The notes: generated from the sequence alone by a model not told the origin. A stretch of 64,000 nucleotides of DNA from JAFAGO01 sp031987605 (GCA_031987605.1 DALZZF010000005.1:127774-191773), one strand, 5' to 3'; positions 35,801 through 45,511 are shown, counted from the stretch's first letter. Numbers and translations are program-made.

Positions 35801-37630
35801 ATGAAAAAATATACCGCAGTTTTCGTTTTGATATTTGTCGCACAATTTCTCAGTGCGCAATACCTGATTATTGGGAAAGACAGTATCTCGCTGGACAATT
35901 TCAAAAAAGAATACCAATATGGTTTGGAACATAACGGTGTTGAGAAAACCATTGCAACCGCCCAGGATTTTATTCTTTTGCAACAGTTTGCAGAATCCAA
36001 AAAAGTGGATACCACAGCCGTTTTCCGCGAAAATTTAATGCAGAAAGAATCCGAACTCCGAAAAGAGTTTTTCTTCCCGAAACAAATTATCGATCCGCTT
36101 TTGCAGGAATATGTAAACGCCAACAAAACCGAAAATAAAGTACTGATTTTTGCAACGCCCAAAACCGAAGGCGATACCAATGATTACCGCAAAATTTATG
36201 AAGAGGTGAAGTCGGGGAAAATAACCATGGAAGATGCCATTTCCAAATACACCAAAAATAGCGGAAGCCCGATTTTTCTGAAAGCCGGAAGTATTGATAA
36301 TGACGTTTATAATGAAATCAAAAACCTTCCGGAAAATGCTTACACCAAACTTACCGAAAAGAACGGCTATTATGTATTTGCCAAAAAAATAAGCGCAAGA
36401 CCAAGTTTGGGATATGTGATTTTTGGGGCTATTTCTTATCCGAATGACGATAAAGCCGAGGAAATGAAATCCAAGATTTACAACGATCTGAAATCCGGGA
36501 AGAAATTCGATGAAGTGGCCAAAAATTACGGTTCCAGCGAACATGAAAAAAACAGCGCCGGTCTGGTTATGGGATCTCCAATTCTTCCGGATGAGGTGTA
36601 TGAACAATTAAAGGGGAAAAGTGCAGGATACTACACGCAACCTATTTTACTGAATAATAAATATTTTGTATTTAATATTTTTCAGGTTACCCCGTATGAA
36701 CTGAACGAGCAAACCCACGCCATGTTTCTTCGTGAAATGCAGAATTCGCAATACAGCCGCGATCTGGAAGACCGTATGATTGCTTATCTTAAATCTCAAC
36801 CGGGATACAAAGAATTTCCTTTGTTGCAACAGCTTAAAAAATCATATCAAACTTTTGATGGTTACAAAAACGGAAACGATGTGCTTTTTCAGTACAACGG
36901 AATCAAAACAACGGTTGCCGATGTAAAAAATATGATCGGAGAGCATAAAGACGAAGCCTCAAAACTTACCCCTTCACAATGGAGTGATGCGTTTACCAAT
37001 ATGAGTTATCAGGGATTGATGAATGCCTACAGCGAAGATTTTCCAAATCAGAAATCTATAAAAGAACAACTGGATCAAACCAGAAAAATGCTGTACTCTG
37101 ATTATGTTTTCTCCTCCTACCTTCAAAAAGAAGTGGAAAAACATCCGGAATGGCTCACCGAATATTACAACGCCAACAAATCCAAATACATGTGGGAAAA
37201 AAGAGCAGCTGGAAGAGTGGCGATTATTGCAGATCCGGCTTTGGTAAAAGAAATTTCCAAAGAAATCAAAAATCCTGAAAAATGGGAAACTTTGAAAGCC
37301 AAATATTACGGAAAACTAACGGATAAAAAACAAATTCTCGTTCATTTTGAAAAAGGTGATATGCCGGAACAGTCCGATGTTTTTGTAAAATATAAAGTTC
37401 CTTTTTCCAAAGGTGTGCACACCACAAAAATGGAACAACGCGATCTGGTGATTGCGATTGATGATATTCTTCAACCATCACAAATGACGCAGGAAGAAGC
37501 CAAAGAACTTCTAAAAGAAGCCATAACCGATCAAAAACTGAAACAGTTAACCGACGAGCAAAGAGCCAAAACCAAAATCATTGTTCAGCCTGAATTTATA
37601 AAAGGTTTGGAAAAAAATTTTAAGAAATAA
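35801..37630 (+). CDS. Exported parvulin-type peptidyl-prolyl isomerase/chaperone
   Basis: A 609-aa protein with a signal peptide (1-20, QFLSAQ). A parvulin-like domain lies near residues 105-195 (KVLIFATPK, SGKITMEDAISKYTKNSG) and a second near 205-300 (YVIFGAISYP, DLKSGKKFDEVAKNYGSSEHEKNSAG). A helical C-terminal half follows. It probably helps fold outer-membrane or T9SS proteins in the periplasm, as the neighbouring surA-type gene suggests. The two are likely paralogous in function. Confidence 0.82.
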   Translation: MKKYTAVFVLIFVAQFLSAQYLIIGKDSISLDNFKKEYQYGLEHNGVEKTIATAQDFILLQQFAESKKVDTTAVFRENLMQKESELRKEFFFPKQIIDPLLQEYVNANKTENKVLIFATPKTEGDTNDYRKIYEEVKSGKITMEDAISKYTKNSGSPIFLKAGSIDNDVYNEIKNLPENAYTKLTEKNGYYVFAKKISARPSLGYVIFGAISYPNDDKAEEMKSKIYNDLKSGKKFDEVAKNYGSSEHEKNSAGLVMGSPILPDEVYEQLKGKSAGYYTQPILLNNKYFVFNIFQVTPYELNEQTHAMFLREMQNSQYSRDLEDRMIAYLKSQPGYKEFPLLQQLKKSYQTFDGYKNGNDVLFQYNGIKTTVADVKNMIGEHKDEASKLTPSQWSDAFTNMSYQGLMNAYSEDFPNQKSIKEQLDQTRKMLYSDYVFSSYLQKEVEKHPEWLTEYYNANKSKYMWEKRAAGRVAIIADPALVKEISKEIKNPEKWETLKAKYYGKLTDKKQILVHFEKGDMPEQSDVFVKYKVPFSKGVHTTKMEQRDLVIAIDDILQPSQMTQEEAKELLKEAITDQKLKQLTDEQRAKTKIIVQPEFIKGLEKNFKK

Positions 37631-37667
37631 TTATAAGTTTTCATAGAGTAGAATTAACCAATAATTA

Positions 37668-37675
37668 TAATTTTG
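37668..37675 (+). promoter_or_regulatory. Promoter -7 box of the surA-type gene
   Basis: TAATTTTG followed by CAC, 20 bp before the start codon, fits TAnnTTTG. It indicates separate transcription from the isomerase gene upstream. Confidence 0.55.
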
Positions 37676-37694
37676 CACTTTATAACAAAAAAGT

Positions 37695-39056
37695 ATGAGT
37701 AAGAATCTAAAATTCGTTTTCATTATCGCATTTTTTGCGGGTTTTCTGAACACTGTACACGCACAGTTGAAACCCGGACAGTTGGTAGACGGAATTGCAG
37801 CGGTAATCGGAGACGAGATTGTTTTGGAAAGTGATGTAGAGGATCAAGCCAATTATGCCAAACAACAAGGCGCGAATGTTGCCGACAAATGTGAATTTTT
37901 GGAAGGAATCGTAACCAACAAAGTTCTGATTTTTGAAGCCAAAAGAGATACCCTGATTGAAAACCGTTCTGCAGCGATTAAAGAAGCGGCAAATGCAAAA
38001 TACAGTCAGATATTGGGGCAGTTTCCGGATGAAAAAACCATGTTGAATACCTATAAATTCCGAAGCGCATTTGAAATGAAAAATGCCATCGAAAAAATTG
38101 ATACCGACAATTATTATTCACAGTCAAAATATCAGCGCATCACCGATAAAACGGATGTTACGCCGAATGAAGTAACCGATTTTTTCAAGCAATATCAGTT
38201 TCAGCTTCCCAGAGTAAAAGATGAGGTTACCCTTGCCGAAATCAGCATGTATCCTAAACTTACACAGGAGCACAAACAGGAACTTATCGACCGTTTAAAC
38301 AAAATAAAAGAAGATATTAAAAAAGGTGAGAGTTTTGAAAGCCTTGCCAGAATTTATTCCGAAGATCCGGGTTCCGCATCCAAAGGCGGATTGTATACCA
38401 ATATTTCGAGAGGAAAAATGGTAAAACCTTTTGAAGCCGCCGCTCTCAATTTGCAGGAAGGTGAACTTTCGGATCCCGTAGAATCGGAATTTGGTTATCA
38501 TCTTATCCAGCTCGTAAAGAAAAGCGGGAAAATGTATGATGCCCGGCATATTCTGCTAAAAGCCGATCCTAATGCTGCGGAAATTGCAAGTGCAAAGAAA
38601 GAACTGGACAGCATTAAAGGTTTAATAACCAACGGAAGATTAACCTTTAAAGAAGCCGCTTTCCGTTTTTCTGATGACAAGCGTACGAAATTCAACGGAG
38701 GTTTATTAACTTCTGAATCCGATGGGTCAGATAAAATTGAAAAATCGAGTTTACCATATGTGATTTCGTATCAGATTGCCGGTCTGAATAAAGGGGATAT
38801 GACCGATGTTTTTGAAAACGAACTCAACCAGAAGAAAATCGTTTCACTGGTGCAGATTGAAGACGTAATCCCGGAACATCAATTAACACTGGAAACCGAT
38901 TACGACAGAATTAAAAGTATGGCGCTCAACAAGAAAAAAAATGAAGTCACCGATAAATGGGTAAAAGAAGCGATACCGAATATTTTTATCTCCGTGGATG
39001 ATCGGTACAATAATTGTCCGTTCAAGGAGCAATGGAATCAGCATCAAAAAAATTAA
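37695..39056 (+). CDS. surA: SurA-type periplasmic chaperone/peptidyl-prolyl isomerase
   Basis: A 453-aa protein: signal peptide (1-24, TVHAQ), a SurA N-terminal helical domain beginning QLVDGIAAVIGDEIVLESDVE, and two parvulin domains (about 178-275 with SFESLARIYSEDPGSASKGG and FGYHLIQLVKKSG; about 277-385 with ARHILLKADP and FRFSDDKRTKFNGG). SurA escorts outer-membrane proteins through the periplasm. A terminator follows 8 bp after the stop. Confidence 0.9.
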   Translation: MSKNLKFVFIIAFFAGFLNTVHAQLKPGQLVDGIAAVIGDEIVLESDVEDQANYAKQQGANVADKCEFLEGIVTNKVLIFEAKRDTLIENRSAAIKEAANAKYSQILGQFPDEKTMLNTYKFRSAFEMKNAIEKIDTDNYYSQSKYQRITDKTDVTPNEVTDFFKQYQFQLPRVKDEVTLAEISMYPKLTQEHKQELIDRLNKIKEDIKKGESFESLARIYSEDPGSASKGGLYTNISRGKMVKPFEAAALNLQEGELSDPVESEFGYHLIQLVKKSGKMYDARHILLKADPNAAEIASAKKELDSIKGLITNGRLTFKEAAFRFSDDKRTKFNGGLLTSESDGSDKIEKSSLPYVISYQIAGLNKGDMTDVFENELNQKKIVSLVQIEDVIPEHQLTLETDYDRIKSMALNKKKNEVTDKWVKEAIPNIFISVDDRYNNCPFKEQWNQHQKN

Positions 39057-39063
39057 AAGCGTA

Positions 39064-39092
39064 TTCCCCGGATTTTCCGGGGATTTTTTTTA
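39064..39092 (+). terminator. Intrinsic terminator of the surA-type gene
   Basis: TCCCCGGA (39065-39072) pairs with TCCGGGGA (39076-39083) and runs into a tract of eight T. Confidence 0.85.
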
Positions 39093-39102
39093 TCTTTATT
39101 AC

Positions 39103-40086
39103 ATGAGCAACTTTATACATTTCGGTATCGCAGAAAATCTTTACAACGACAATACCAACCGGATTTGTCGTCTCTTCGGAACACAATATCCCATTATTCA
39201 GGCAGGCATGATCTGGCATTCAGGATGGCGGCTGGCATCAGCAGTTTCCAATAACGGCGGATTGGGGTTAATCGGTTCTGCAAGCATGTATCCGGATGTT
39301 TTACGTGAGCATATTCAAAAATGTAAAAAAGCCACCAACAAACCTTTCGGGATAAATGTGGCGATGCTGTATCCGAATCTGGATGAAATTCTCAATATCA
39401 TTATTGAAGAAGGTGTGAAAATCGTATTCACTTCTGCCGGAAATCCAAAAATCTATACAGAAATGCTCCAGAAAGAAGGGATAAAAGTAGCACATGTGGT
39501 TTCTTCCACAAAATTTGCCATAAAATGTGAAGATGCCGGTGTTGATGCCATCGTTGCCGAAGGTTTTGAAGCAGGCGGACACAACGGAAGAGATGAAACC
39601 ACCACATTCTGCCTGATTCCGAATGTAAAAAATCACATTTCCAAACCCTTGATTGCCGCAGGTGGAATTGCAACCGGAGCGCAAATAAAAGCCGCCATGA
39701 TTCTTGGGGCAGATGGTGTGCAGATTGGTTCACGTTTCGCCGCAACACAAGAGGCCAGCTCCCATGAAAACTGGAAGAAAAAAATTACCGAACTGAATGA
39801 AGGCGATACTCAACTCACATTGAAAGAACTGGCACCGGTACGTCTGGTGAAAAATCACTTTTATCAGGAACTCGAAAATCTGTACGAAAAAGGGCGAAAT
39901 GTAGATGCACTGAAAGAAACTTTAGGCAGAGCCAGAGCCAAAAAGGGAATGTTTGAAGGAGATTTGATTGAGGGCGAACTGGAAATCGGGCAGGTATCCG
40001 CATTAATTGATGAAATTCTTCCGGTGGAAACCGTAATGAAAAACCTGATTCGCGAATTCGATACCGCAGGAAATCCGGAATTGTAA
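39103..40086 (+). CDS. Nitronate monooxygenase-family flavoprotein
   Basis: A 327-aa protein from MSNFIHFG (39103); the open frame to 38998 overlaps surA and its terminator. It is a TIM-barrel FMN protein: PIIQAGMIWHSGWRLASAVSNNGGLGLIG at the start, DAIVAEGFEAGGHNG with the catalytic-loop His, and PLIAAGGIATGAQ and GADGVQIGSRF for FMN phosphate. Members oxidise propionate-3-nitronate or reduce enoyl-ACP (FabK); either is possible. Own transcription unit. Confidence 0.85.
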   Translation: MSNFIHFGIAENLYNDNTNRICRLFGTQYPIIQAGMIWHSGWRLASAVSNNGGLGLIGSASMYPDVLREHIQKCKKATNKPFGINVAMLYPNLDEILNIIIEEGVKIVFTSAGNPKIYTEMLQKEGIKVAHVVSSTKFAIKCEDAGVDAIVAEGFEAGGHNGRDETTTFCLIPNVKNHISKPLIAAGGIATGAQIKAAMILGADGVQIGSRFAATQEASSHENWKKKITELNEGDTQLTLKELAPVRLVKNHFYQELENLYEKGRNVDALKETLGRARAKKGMFEGDLIEGELEIGQVSALIDEILPVETVMKNLIREFDTAGNPEL

Positions 40087-40119
40087 GACGAATATTTATG
40101 GAATTTTTTTATAAAAAAT

Positions 40120-40152
40120 AAACCTCATAGGTTTTTAAAACCTATGAGGTTT
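40120..40152. terminator. Strong hairpin, probable bidirectional terminator
   Basis: AAACCTCATAGGTTTT (40120-40135) pairs perfectly with AAAACCTATGAGGTTT (40137-40152). It lies between convergent genes. The AGGTTTT-AAACCT core is shared with the hairpin at 1218-1250, so it may belong to a dispersed family. Confidence 0.7.
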
Positions 40153-40173
40153 CCCATATTCAGGCACTTTGCG

Positions 40174-40305
40174 TTATTCCACATCCTGTTGCGGGGCTTT
40201 TTCTTGTTTTTTCCGCGCTTGGCGTTCTTCAAATTTTTTCACAACATATCCGATTATAAATGGTGCAGCCCAAGTGAGGACGGTTCTTAAAAGTCTTGGA
40301 TTCAT
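40174..40305 (-). CDS. 43-aa membrane miniprotein
   Basis: From MNPRLLRTVLTWAAPFIIGY (40305): one membrane helix (LLRTVLTWAAPFIIGYVV) followed by a strongly charged tail KKFEERQARKKQEK. The longer frame to 40404 has no such character. No family is named for it, but such miniproteins are common in this clade. It is convergent with the nitronate monooxygenase-like gene. Confidence 0.6.
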   Translation of the reverse strand: MNPRLLRTVLTWAAPFIIGYVVKKFEERQARKKQEKAPQQDVE

Positions 40306-40645
40306 AATTTCTGATTTTCCGGTAAAGTTACAAGAAGCAGACCAAAAGCTTTTTATAAGATTGTCCCTTTTTTTTTGATTATTTTTTGGGCGTATATTTC
40401 CCACAGCATCACACCCGGCTTCGGGAAATACCGTGCTTTCCGCTGCAATTCCTCGCTTCGCTGCGGGATTTCCGCTGCAATCACTTACGCAAAAGTTTGC
40501 GTTTTTGAGATAAAATTTTGATTATCCTTCATTCATAGCAATTGAAATTAGATTTGTTTTCTTTCCTTTTGTGAAGTGAAATCAAAGATTCGCCGTATTC
40601 AAACGACTTTGTGATCCTAAAGGCATATAGAAAAAACGGAAAAAG

Positions 40646-40713
40646 TATTGGCGAAGTGCGGGCTAAATATGACAAATATTTCAACTTGCAATTAGCCCCG
40701 CATTCTGCCAATA
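40646..40713. repeat. Imperfect long hairpin next to the inverted-repeat boundary
   Basis: TATTGGCGAAGTGCGGG-CTAAAT (left arm, 40646-40668) faces ATTAGCCCCGCATTCTGCCAAT-A (right arm, 40691-40713) with a few bulges and a 22-nt loop. Such bulged hairpins beside GTTAGC boundaries recall integron attC sites, but the core sites do not fully match. Confidence 0.5.
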
Positions 40714-40718
40714 TACAT

Positions 40719-40733
40719 GTTAGCAGAATTCAT
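40719..40733 (+). repeat. Left end of a 15-bp inverted repeat around the T9SS gene
   Basis: GTTAGCAGAATTCAT here is the inverse of ATGATTTCTGCTAAC at 42509-42523 (14 of 15 match). The pair brackets the T9SS gene at 40790-42427 and nothing else. Confidence 0.6.
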
Positions 40734-40789
40734 GAATTTATTTTTATTATCAAGTAAAAAATTTACTTTTGTATAGAAAAAATGAATTG

Positions 40790-42427
40790 ATGAAAAAAAT
40801 TAGAACAAATTTAATTTTGGCTTTTATAGGAATTGTAAATTTAAATTATGCACAAGCCACATTAGAAAATATTACTAATTTTTGTAATAATACTAGCGCT
40901 AACTCGGCTGATTACAATTTATACAATTTAGCAGTTTCAGAAAATTTTGTTTTGTATAAAACAACTGCACGATGTGCAATCAATAATCAAATTCCTAATA
41001 TTTCGTTATGGGCATTTGATGGTACAAATATTCCCCACACTCTTAAATATCCTGATGGTGATTTGGTAGACGACATTGTTTTTGTATCGAATAATAGTCT
41101 CGACATTTTAGAACTTAATAATAAAATCTATATGAATGTTGATTCGGAAAACAATAGTAGTCGTACAGGGTTATATTATTTTGATGAAAATATTTCTACA
41201 TCGATGATTCAGAAAGTTAATTCTGCTGGTTTTAATGACTCATGTAAAGAATTTGGAAGTTTAGTAAAGTTTAATGGAGGAATATTTTACCAAAGCAATG
41301 TAAATAATCAATGTTTTTATGATGCAACAAATAGTGCTGCCAATTACATTTTTTCAGACTTTCGAGGTAGTAATTTTAATAATGGTGGTGGATATTTTAA
41401 AAATGTTGAATATAACAATAACCTAATTTTCGTTTCACCAGAGTCCGCAACAAGTAATTTATTATTAAAAAAGTACAACATTAGTACTAATACTGTTGAA
41501 AATATTGAAAATTCTGAATATGAAGGAAATTATGCTCCTTTTTTGCCAACTGATTTGGTGAAATTTTCAAACAAAATATATTTTGTTAACAGAACAGAAG
41601 CAAATGGGATTGAACTATTTTCTTATGATAATGAATCGATTAACTGTATTGATATTGTTCCTGGTTCAGCATCTTCTAATCCCAATTTTATAACAGTAGT
41701 TAATGATAATTTATACTTTACGGTTTTTCATGATAATAACTTTTATATTTATCAATATAATGGAGTTTCTCAGCCAAAAATTATCCACCAATTTAGTACC
41801 GACCAACCTTATTCAATATATTATACGGGATTATGTGGTTTGAATGGGAAATTGTATTTTACGAAATCATACAAATCTTATTCTGAAAATTCGGAATATG
41901 TTTACAAAACAGAGTTGTATTCTTATGATGGAAGTGGAGCAAATTCTCAGTTGGTTGATACTTTTTTAGGTTTTCAAACATCTTCTGTTAATTCGCCAGT
42001 TGTGATTCCAGCTGTGTACCAAGGTCATGGTTTACCACAGTTTTCTGAAGAAAAATTTGGAAATCTTTTTACTTTTAAAGGAAATCTATATATAACAGGA
42101 AAGCAAATGTTGAACAATAACTCAAACAGTACAGCGGAAGATATTTGGAAAATAAAGAACTTATCTTTGAATATAAACAACTCTAGCAAAAATATTATTA
42201 AATATTATCCAAATCCGTTTATTAATAAGCTTACAATAGATTTGGTAACGAATGTAAAAAAAATTACTGTAGAAATTTTTGATAATAGCGGTAGATTTTT
42301 AAGTCAAAATAATTTCAATAATAAAAGTAAGATTGAATTATTTATGCCTAAAGAAAAAGGTAATTATTTTATCAAAATTTTATTGAATGACAAAGATGTT
42401 CAAGTATTCAAAGTAATTAAAGAATAG
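40790..42427 (+). CDS. AT-rich T9SS-sorted protein of unknown function
   Basis: A 545-aa exported protein from MKKIRTNLILAFIGIVNLNYAQ (signal peptide, 1-22). Repeated strand motifs such as GLYYFDENIS, IELFSYDNESIN, FYIYQYNGVS and ELYSYDGSG suggest a beta-propeller resembling ELWxxDGT-repeat proteins. The C-terminus, YYPNPFINKLTIDL to VQVFKVIKE, looks like a T9SS type A sorting domain. Codons are strongly AT-biased compared with neighbouring genes and Asn is very frequent, which points to horizontal origin. It sits alone between 15-bp inverted repeats. Confidence 0.78.
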   Translation: MKKIRTNLILAFIGIVNLNYAQATLENITNFCNNTSANSADYNLYNLAVSENFVLYKTTARCAINNQIPNISLWAFDGTNIPHTLKYPDGDLVDDIVFVSNNSLDILELNNKIYMNVDSENNSSRTGLYYFDENISTSMIQKVNSAGFNDSCKEFGSLVKFNGGIFYQSNVNNQCFYDATNSAANYIFSDFRGSNFNNGGGYFKNVEYNNNLIFVSPESATSNLLLKKYNISTNTVENIENSEYEGNYAPFLPTDLVKFSNKIYFVNRTEANGIELFSYDNESINCIDIVPGSASSNPNFITVVNDNLYFTVFHDNNFYIYQYNGVSQPKIIHQFSTDQPYSIYYTGLCGLNGKLYFTKSYKSYSENSEYVYKTELYSYDGSGANSQLVDTFLGFQTSSVNSPVVIPAVYQGHGLPQFSEEKFGNLFTFKGNLYITGKQMLNNNSNSTAEDIWKIKNLSLNINNSSKNIIKYYPNPFINKLTIDLVTNVKKITVEIFDNSGRFLSQNNFNNKSKIELFMPKEKGNYFIKILLNDKDVQVFKVIKE

Positions 42428-42508
42428 GTTGTTTTTAAAAATTGTAGATTAATGATTGGGAAATCTTAAATTTAATTTTCAATAATTTCTTTGAGATTAA
42501 TTTTTTAT

Positions 42509-42523
42509 ATGATTTCTGCTAAC
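42509..42523 (-). repeat. Right end of the 15-bp inverted repeat
   Basis: ATGATTTCTGCTAAC, inverse of 40719-40733. Followed by GGAAATATTTGCGGACTTCGC, a small palindromic stretch, before the fhs gene. Confidence 0.6.
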
Positions 42524-42587
42524 GGAAATATTTGCGGACTTCGCGGTTGAAAAAACATTATGATTAAGAGCGGATCATTATTAAAAA

Positions 42588-44264
42588 TTAACTCAAACCG
42601 GTAATCGTCCCAAATTTATCAATATCCATTCCTTCTGCGGCGGGAACGGACGGAAGTCCGGGCATTCGCATCATATCACCCAGAATCGGTATAATAAATC
42701 CGGCTCCTGCGGCAAATTCAAATTCACGAACAGTCACGGTGAAATTCTGTGGTCTTCCGATTTTCTTTTCGTCATCGCTTAAAGATTTTTGGGTTTTCGC
42801 CATGCAAATCGGCAATTTATCAAAACCAAGATGATGAATGGTTTTAAGTTCCTGTTTGGCTTTTTGCGAATAGTTTACCCCATCTGCACCGTAAATTTTT
42901 TTAGCGATGGTTTCAATTTTATGTTCAATGGAATCTTCCACATGATACAACGGATTGAAATTATTTCCGCATTCCGCAGCGCAGCGTACCACTTCTTCCG
43001 CAAGAGCTGTCATTCCGTTTCCCCCTTTTGTAAATTCATCGGCGAGAACGGCTTTTACCCCTAATTTTTCACATTCTTCCATAATCAGTTGGATTTCCTC
43101 TTCGGTATCTGTGGTAAAATGATTGATGGCAACAATTGGTTTCATTCCGAAAGCAAATCCGTTTTCAATATGTTTTTGCAGATTTTCAAACCCTTTTTTT
43201 ACCGCAGAAAGATTGGGATGGTTGTATTCACCTTTTTTATTCGCCCCACCATGATAGCGCAATGCACGCACGGTTGCTACAATAACATAGGCATCAGGTT
43301 TCATTTTTCCGTAATGACATTTGATGTGGAAGAATTTTTCCGCACCCAGATCAGCACCGAATCCGGCTTCTGTCACCACATAATCACCCAATGAAAGTCC
43401 CATTTTTGTTGCGATAATGGTGTTGGTTCCCTGCGCAATATTGGCAAACGGTCCGCCGTGAAGAATGGCAGGATTATTTTCCAAAGTTTGCACAAGATTA
43501 GGTTTTATAGCATCTTTCAGGAGAATTGCCATGGAACCTTCGGCTTTTAAATCTCTTGCAAAAACGGGTTTTTTATCAAAAGTGTATCCTACGAAAATAT
43601 TTCCCAGGCGGTTTTTTAAATCTTCAAAATCCTGAGACAGACAGAGAATGGCCATCACTTCGGAAGCCGGCGTGATATTAAATCCTTCTTCGCGAACCAC
43701 GCCGTTATTGTTTCCCAAACCCACGATGATATGGCGTAAACTGCGGTCGTTCATATCCATTACACGTTTCCATACCACGGTTTTCGGATCAATGTTCAAG
43801 GAATGTTTTTTATTCTGGAGATTATTGTCGATTAAAGCAGAGAGCAGATTGTTGGCTTTTTCGATTGCAGAAAAATCTCCGGTAAAATGTAGATTAATGT
43901 CCACCATCGGAATCACTTGTGCATAACCACCGCCGGCAGCACCGCCTTTGATTCCGAAAACCGGACCAAGGCTGGGTTCGCGTAAAACTGCAATTGCTTT
44001 TTTACCGATTTTATTTAGTCCGTCGCAAAGTCCGACCGAAACGGTGGATTTTCCTTCGCCTGCCGGAGTTGGGTTGATGGCACTTACCAGAATCAGTTTT
44101 GCCTGTTGAATTTTATCTTCATCAATATATTTGAGCGGGATTTTGGCTTTGTATTTTCCGTAATATTCCAGATCGTCGCGCTCGATTCCGATTTTGTCGG
44201 CAATTTCGCGGATATGTTTTATGGAAGCGGATTGTGCAATTTCAAGATCGCTGGGGAAACTCAT
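42588..44264 (-). CDS. fhs: Formate-tetrahydrofolate ligase
   Basis: A 558-aa enzyme of normal length that makes 10-formyltetrahydrofolate from formate, THF and ATP. The P-loop reads TPAGEGKSTVSVGL (about residues 71-84); further signatures are FGIKGGAAGGGYAQVIPM and DINLHFTGDFSAI, and EAGFGADLGAEKF. It feeds purine synthesis and formyl-Met-tRNA. Monocistronic. Confidence 0.97.
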   Translation of the reverse strand: MSFPSDLEIAQSASIKHIREIADKIGIERDDLEYYGKYKAKIPLKYIDEDKIQQAKLILVSAINPTPAGEGKSTVSVGLCDGLNKIGKKAIAVLREPSLGPVFGIKGGAAGGGYAQVIPMVDINLHFTGDFSAIEKANNLLSALIDNNLQNKKHSLNIDPKTVVWKRVMDMNDRSLRHIIVGLGNNNGVVREEGFNITPASEVMAILCLSQDFEDLKNRLGNIFVGYTFDKKPVFARDLKAEGSMAILLKDAIKPNLVQTLENNPAILHGGPFANIAQGTNTIIATKMGLSLGDYVVTEAGFGADLGAEKFFHIKCHYGKMKPDAYVIVATVRALRYHGGANKKGEYNHPNLSAVKKGFENLQKHIENGFAFGMKPIVAINHFTTDTEEEIQLIMEECEKLGVKAVLADEFTKGGNGMTALAEEVVRCAAECGNNFNPLYHVEDSIEHKIETIAKKIYGADGVNYSQKAKQELKTIHHLGFDKLPICMAKTQKSLSDDEKKIGRPQNFTVTVREFEFAAGAGFIIPILGDMMRMPGLPSVPAAEGMDIDKFGTITGLS

Positions 44265-44447
44265 AAAAGGATTGTTTTTGTTTATAAAATATGATCGGGA
44301 TAAATCAAGAATAAAAAATTAGATAACTTAGTTCCAATCGCATTGACGCATTCAAAAGAAACCCAAAACATTGAAAAGACTATTGTTCCAAATATACATT
44401 TTTTCCGTTTTTAAAAGAGATTTTTGAAGTTGATAAAAATCAGAGTT

Positions 44448-45473
44448 TTATGTAAGATGCTCATTATTTTCAACATCAATATTCTGATAGTTAGCCATCA
44501 TTTTCTTTATTTTTTCTTCCAGACGAAGCCGGAGTTTTCGTGGTTGGTAAACGGTCAGACTTTCGCCGAAGCCCAATAATAATCTTTCCAGTTCAAAATT
44601 TATCTGAACTCGGATTTTGAAGAAACATCCATTTTTATTTTCCTCCAAAACCTCCTGAGTGGGATGAAAAGGCTTGGTGTTTACATAAGGTGCATTTTCT
44701 TTATCTACAAAGAAAATCACGTTCATCGGGCGGTTTCTTTCAGAGACAGTAACGCCTATAACTTCTTTAAAATATTCGTCTCCATCAATCTGTTTGTTAA
44801 TATATTTTTCTTCTAATATTTCAATATTTTCCATCCGATCCAAAGCAAGATTATAGAGCTTATTTTTGTGCAGACAGATCAAAAACCAACGGTTGTTATA
44901 TTCTTTCAGTAATTGCGGATGAACAATCATATAATTGGCTTCGCGAGCGGTAAAGCTTTGGTAAAGAATCCGCAAAACCTTCTTATTCAAAATCGCCTGA
45001 TACAAAATATCAATATATTCCAAACCACGCAAACGCTCGTTTTTATCTAGATGAATAATGGATTTCTGCTGCGTAGATTGTATGGAATCTTCCAATTTCT
45101 GAATTACACCGTTCATTTCCTTAAACATTGAAAAATCTTTGAACTGCTTTAAAATCTGCACCGCATTATTCATCGCTCTCAAATCGCTTTCATTCACCGA
45201 AATATTGTGAATACTGTAATCCGGATCACTGTAATGGTAATATTTCCGTTCATAGACTTCAATCGGTGCTTCATACCCGAATTTTTCGCTGCGCATATTC
45301 TGCAAATCCAGTTGAACCGTACGTTTGCTCACGAAAGATTCTTTCCCTTCAAATTCAAATAACGCTTCGGAACATTCAGCAATCAAATCTTCCAGAGTAT
45401 ACTTTTTATACTTGTTTTTTAAGCATTTATCAATTGTTTTGTATCGGATTAAAGCGTTCTTATTGGAGGACAT
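44448..45473 (-). CDS. WYL-domain transcriptional regulator of the RNA-repair locus
   Basis: A 341-aa protein with an N-terminal DNA-binding region (about 1-70, ALIRYKTIDKCLKNKYKKYTLEDLIAEC), a middle linker, a WYL domain (about 150-230, RILYQSFTAREANYMIVHPQ and YNNRWFLICLHKNKLYNLALDRM) and a WCX extension to the end. WYL domains bind nucleic acid or nucleotide ligands and control defence and RNA/DNA-damage genes. It is divergent from rtcB, and the 93-bp gap holds the operator at 45512-45530. It is the obvious candidate to bind all three operators in this locus. Confidence 0.88.
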   Translation of the reverse strand: MSSNKNALIRYKTIDKCLKNKYKKYTLEDLIAECSEALFEFEGKESFVSKRTVQLDLQNMRSEKFGYEAPIEVYERKYYHYSDPDYSIHNISVNESDLRAMNNAVQILKQFKDFSMFKEMNGVIQKLEDSIQSTQQKSIIHLDKNERLRGLEYIDILYQAILNKKVLRILYQSFTAREANYMIVHPQLLKEYNNRWFLICLHKNKLYNLALDRMENIEILEEKYINKQIDGDEYFKEVIGVTVSERNRPMNVIFFVDKENAPYVNTKPFHPTQEVLEENKNGCFFKIRVQINFELERLLLGFGESLTVYQPRKLRLRLEEKIKKMMANYQNIDVENNEHLT

Positions 45474-45511
45474 AGTAACAATTTTTCATAAAAATAAAAA
45501 ATATTTTTTAC

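Larger units (their letters stand above)
40306..40789. other. 484-bp spacer with hairpins upstream of the AT-rich T9SS gene
   Basis: No gene is seen. The left part is a GC-richer tract with palindromic TTCCGCTGCAAT / GCTTCGCTGCGGG sequences (40436-40480). A long imperfect hairpin follows (40646-40713), then one end of the flanking inverted repeat (40719-40733) and a promoter box TACTTTTG (40764-40771) 18 bp before the next start. Confidence 0.55.

Noticed and set aside
40486..40504. TACGCAAAAGTTTGCGTTT, similar to the WYL-locus operator
   Set aside because: The spacing to any TAnnTTTG box does not match the fixed 29 bp, it lies in a palindromic spacer tract, and no repair gene follows. Probably coincidence.
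40646..42523. Definite integron cassette with attC sites
   Set aside because: The boundary GTTAGCA does not satisfy GTTRRRY, the left hairpin lacks the matching outer RYYYAAC site, and no integrase gene is in the window. Kept only as a cassette-like finding.
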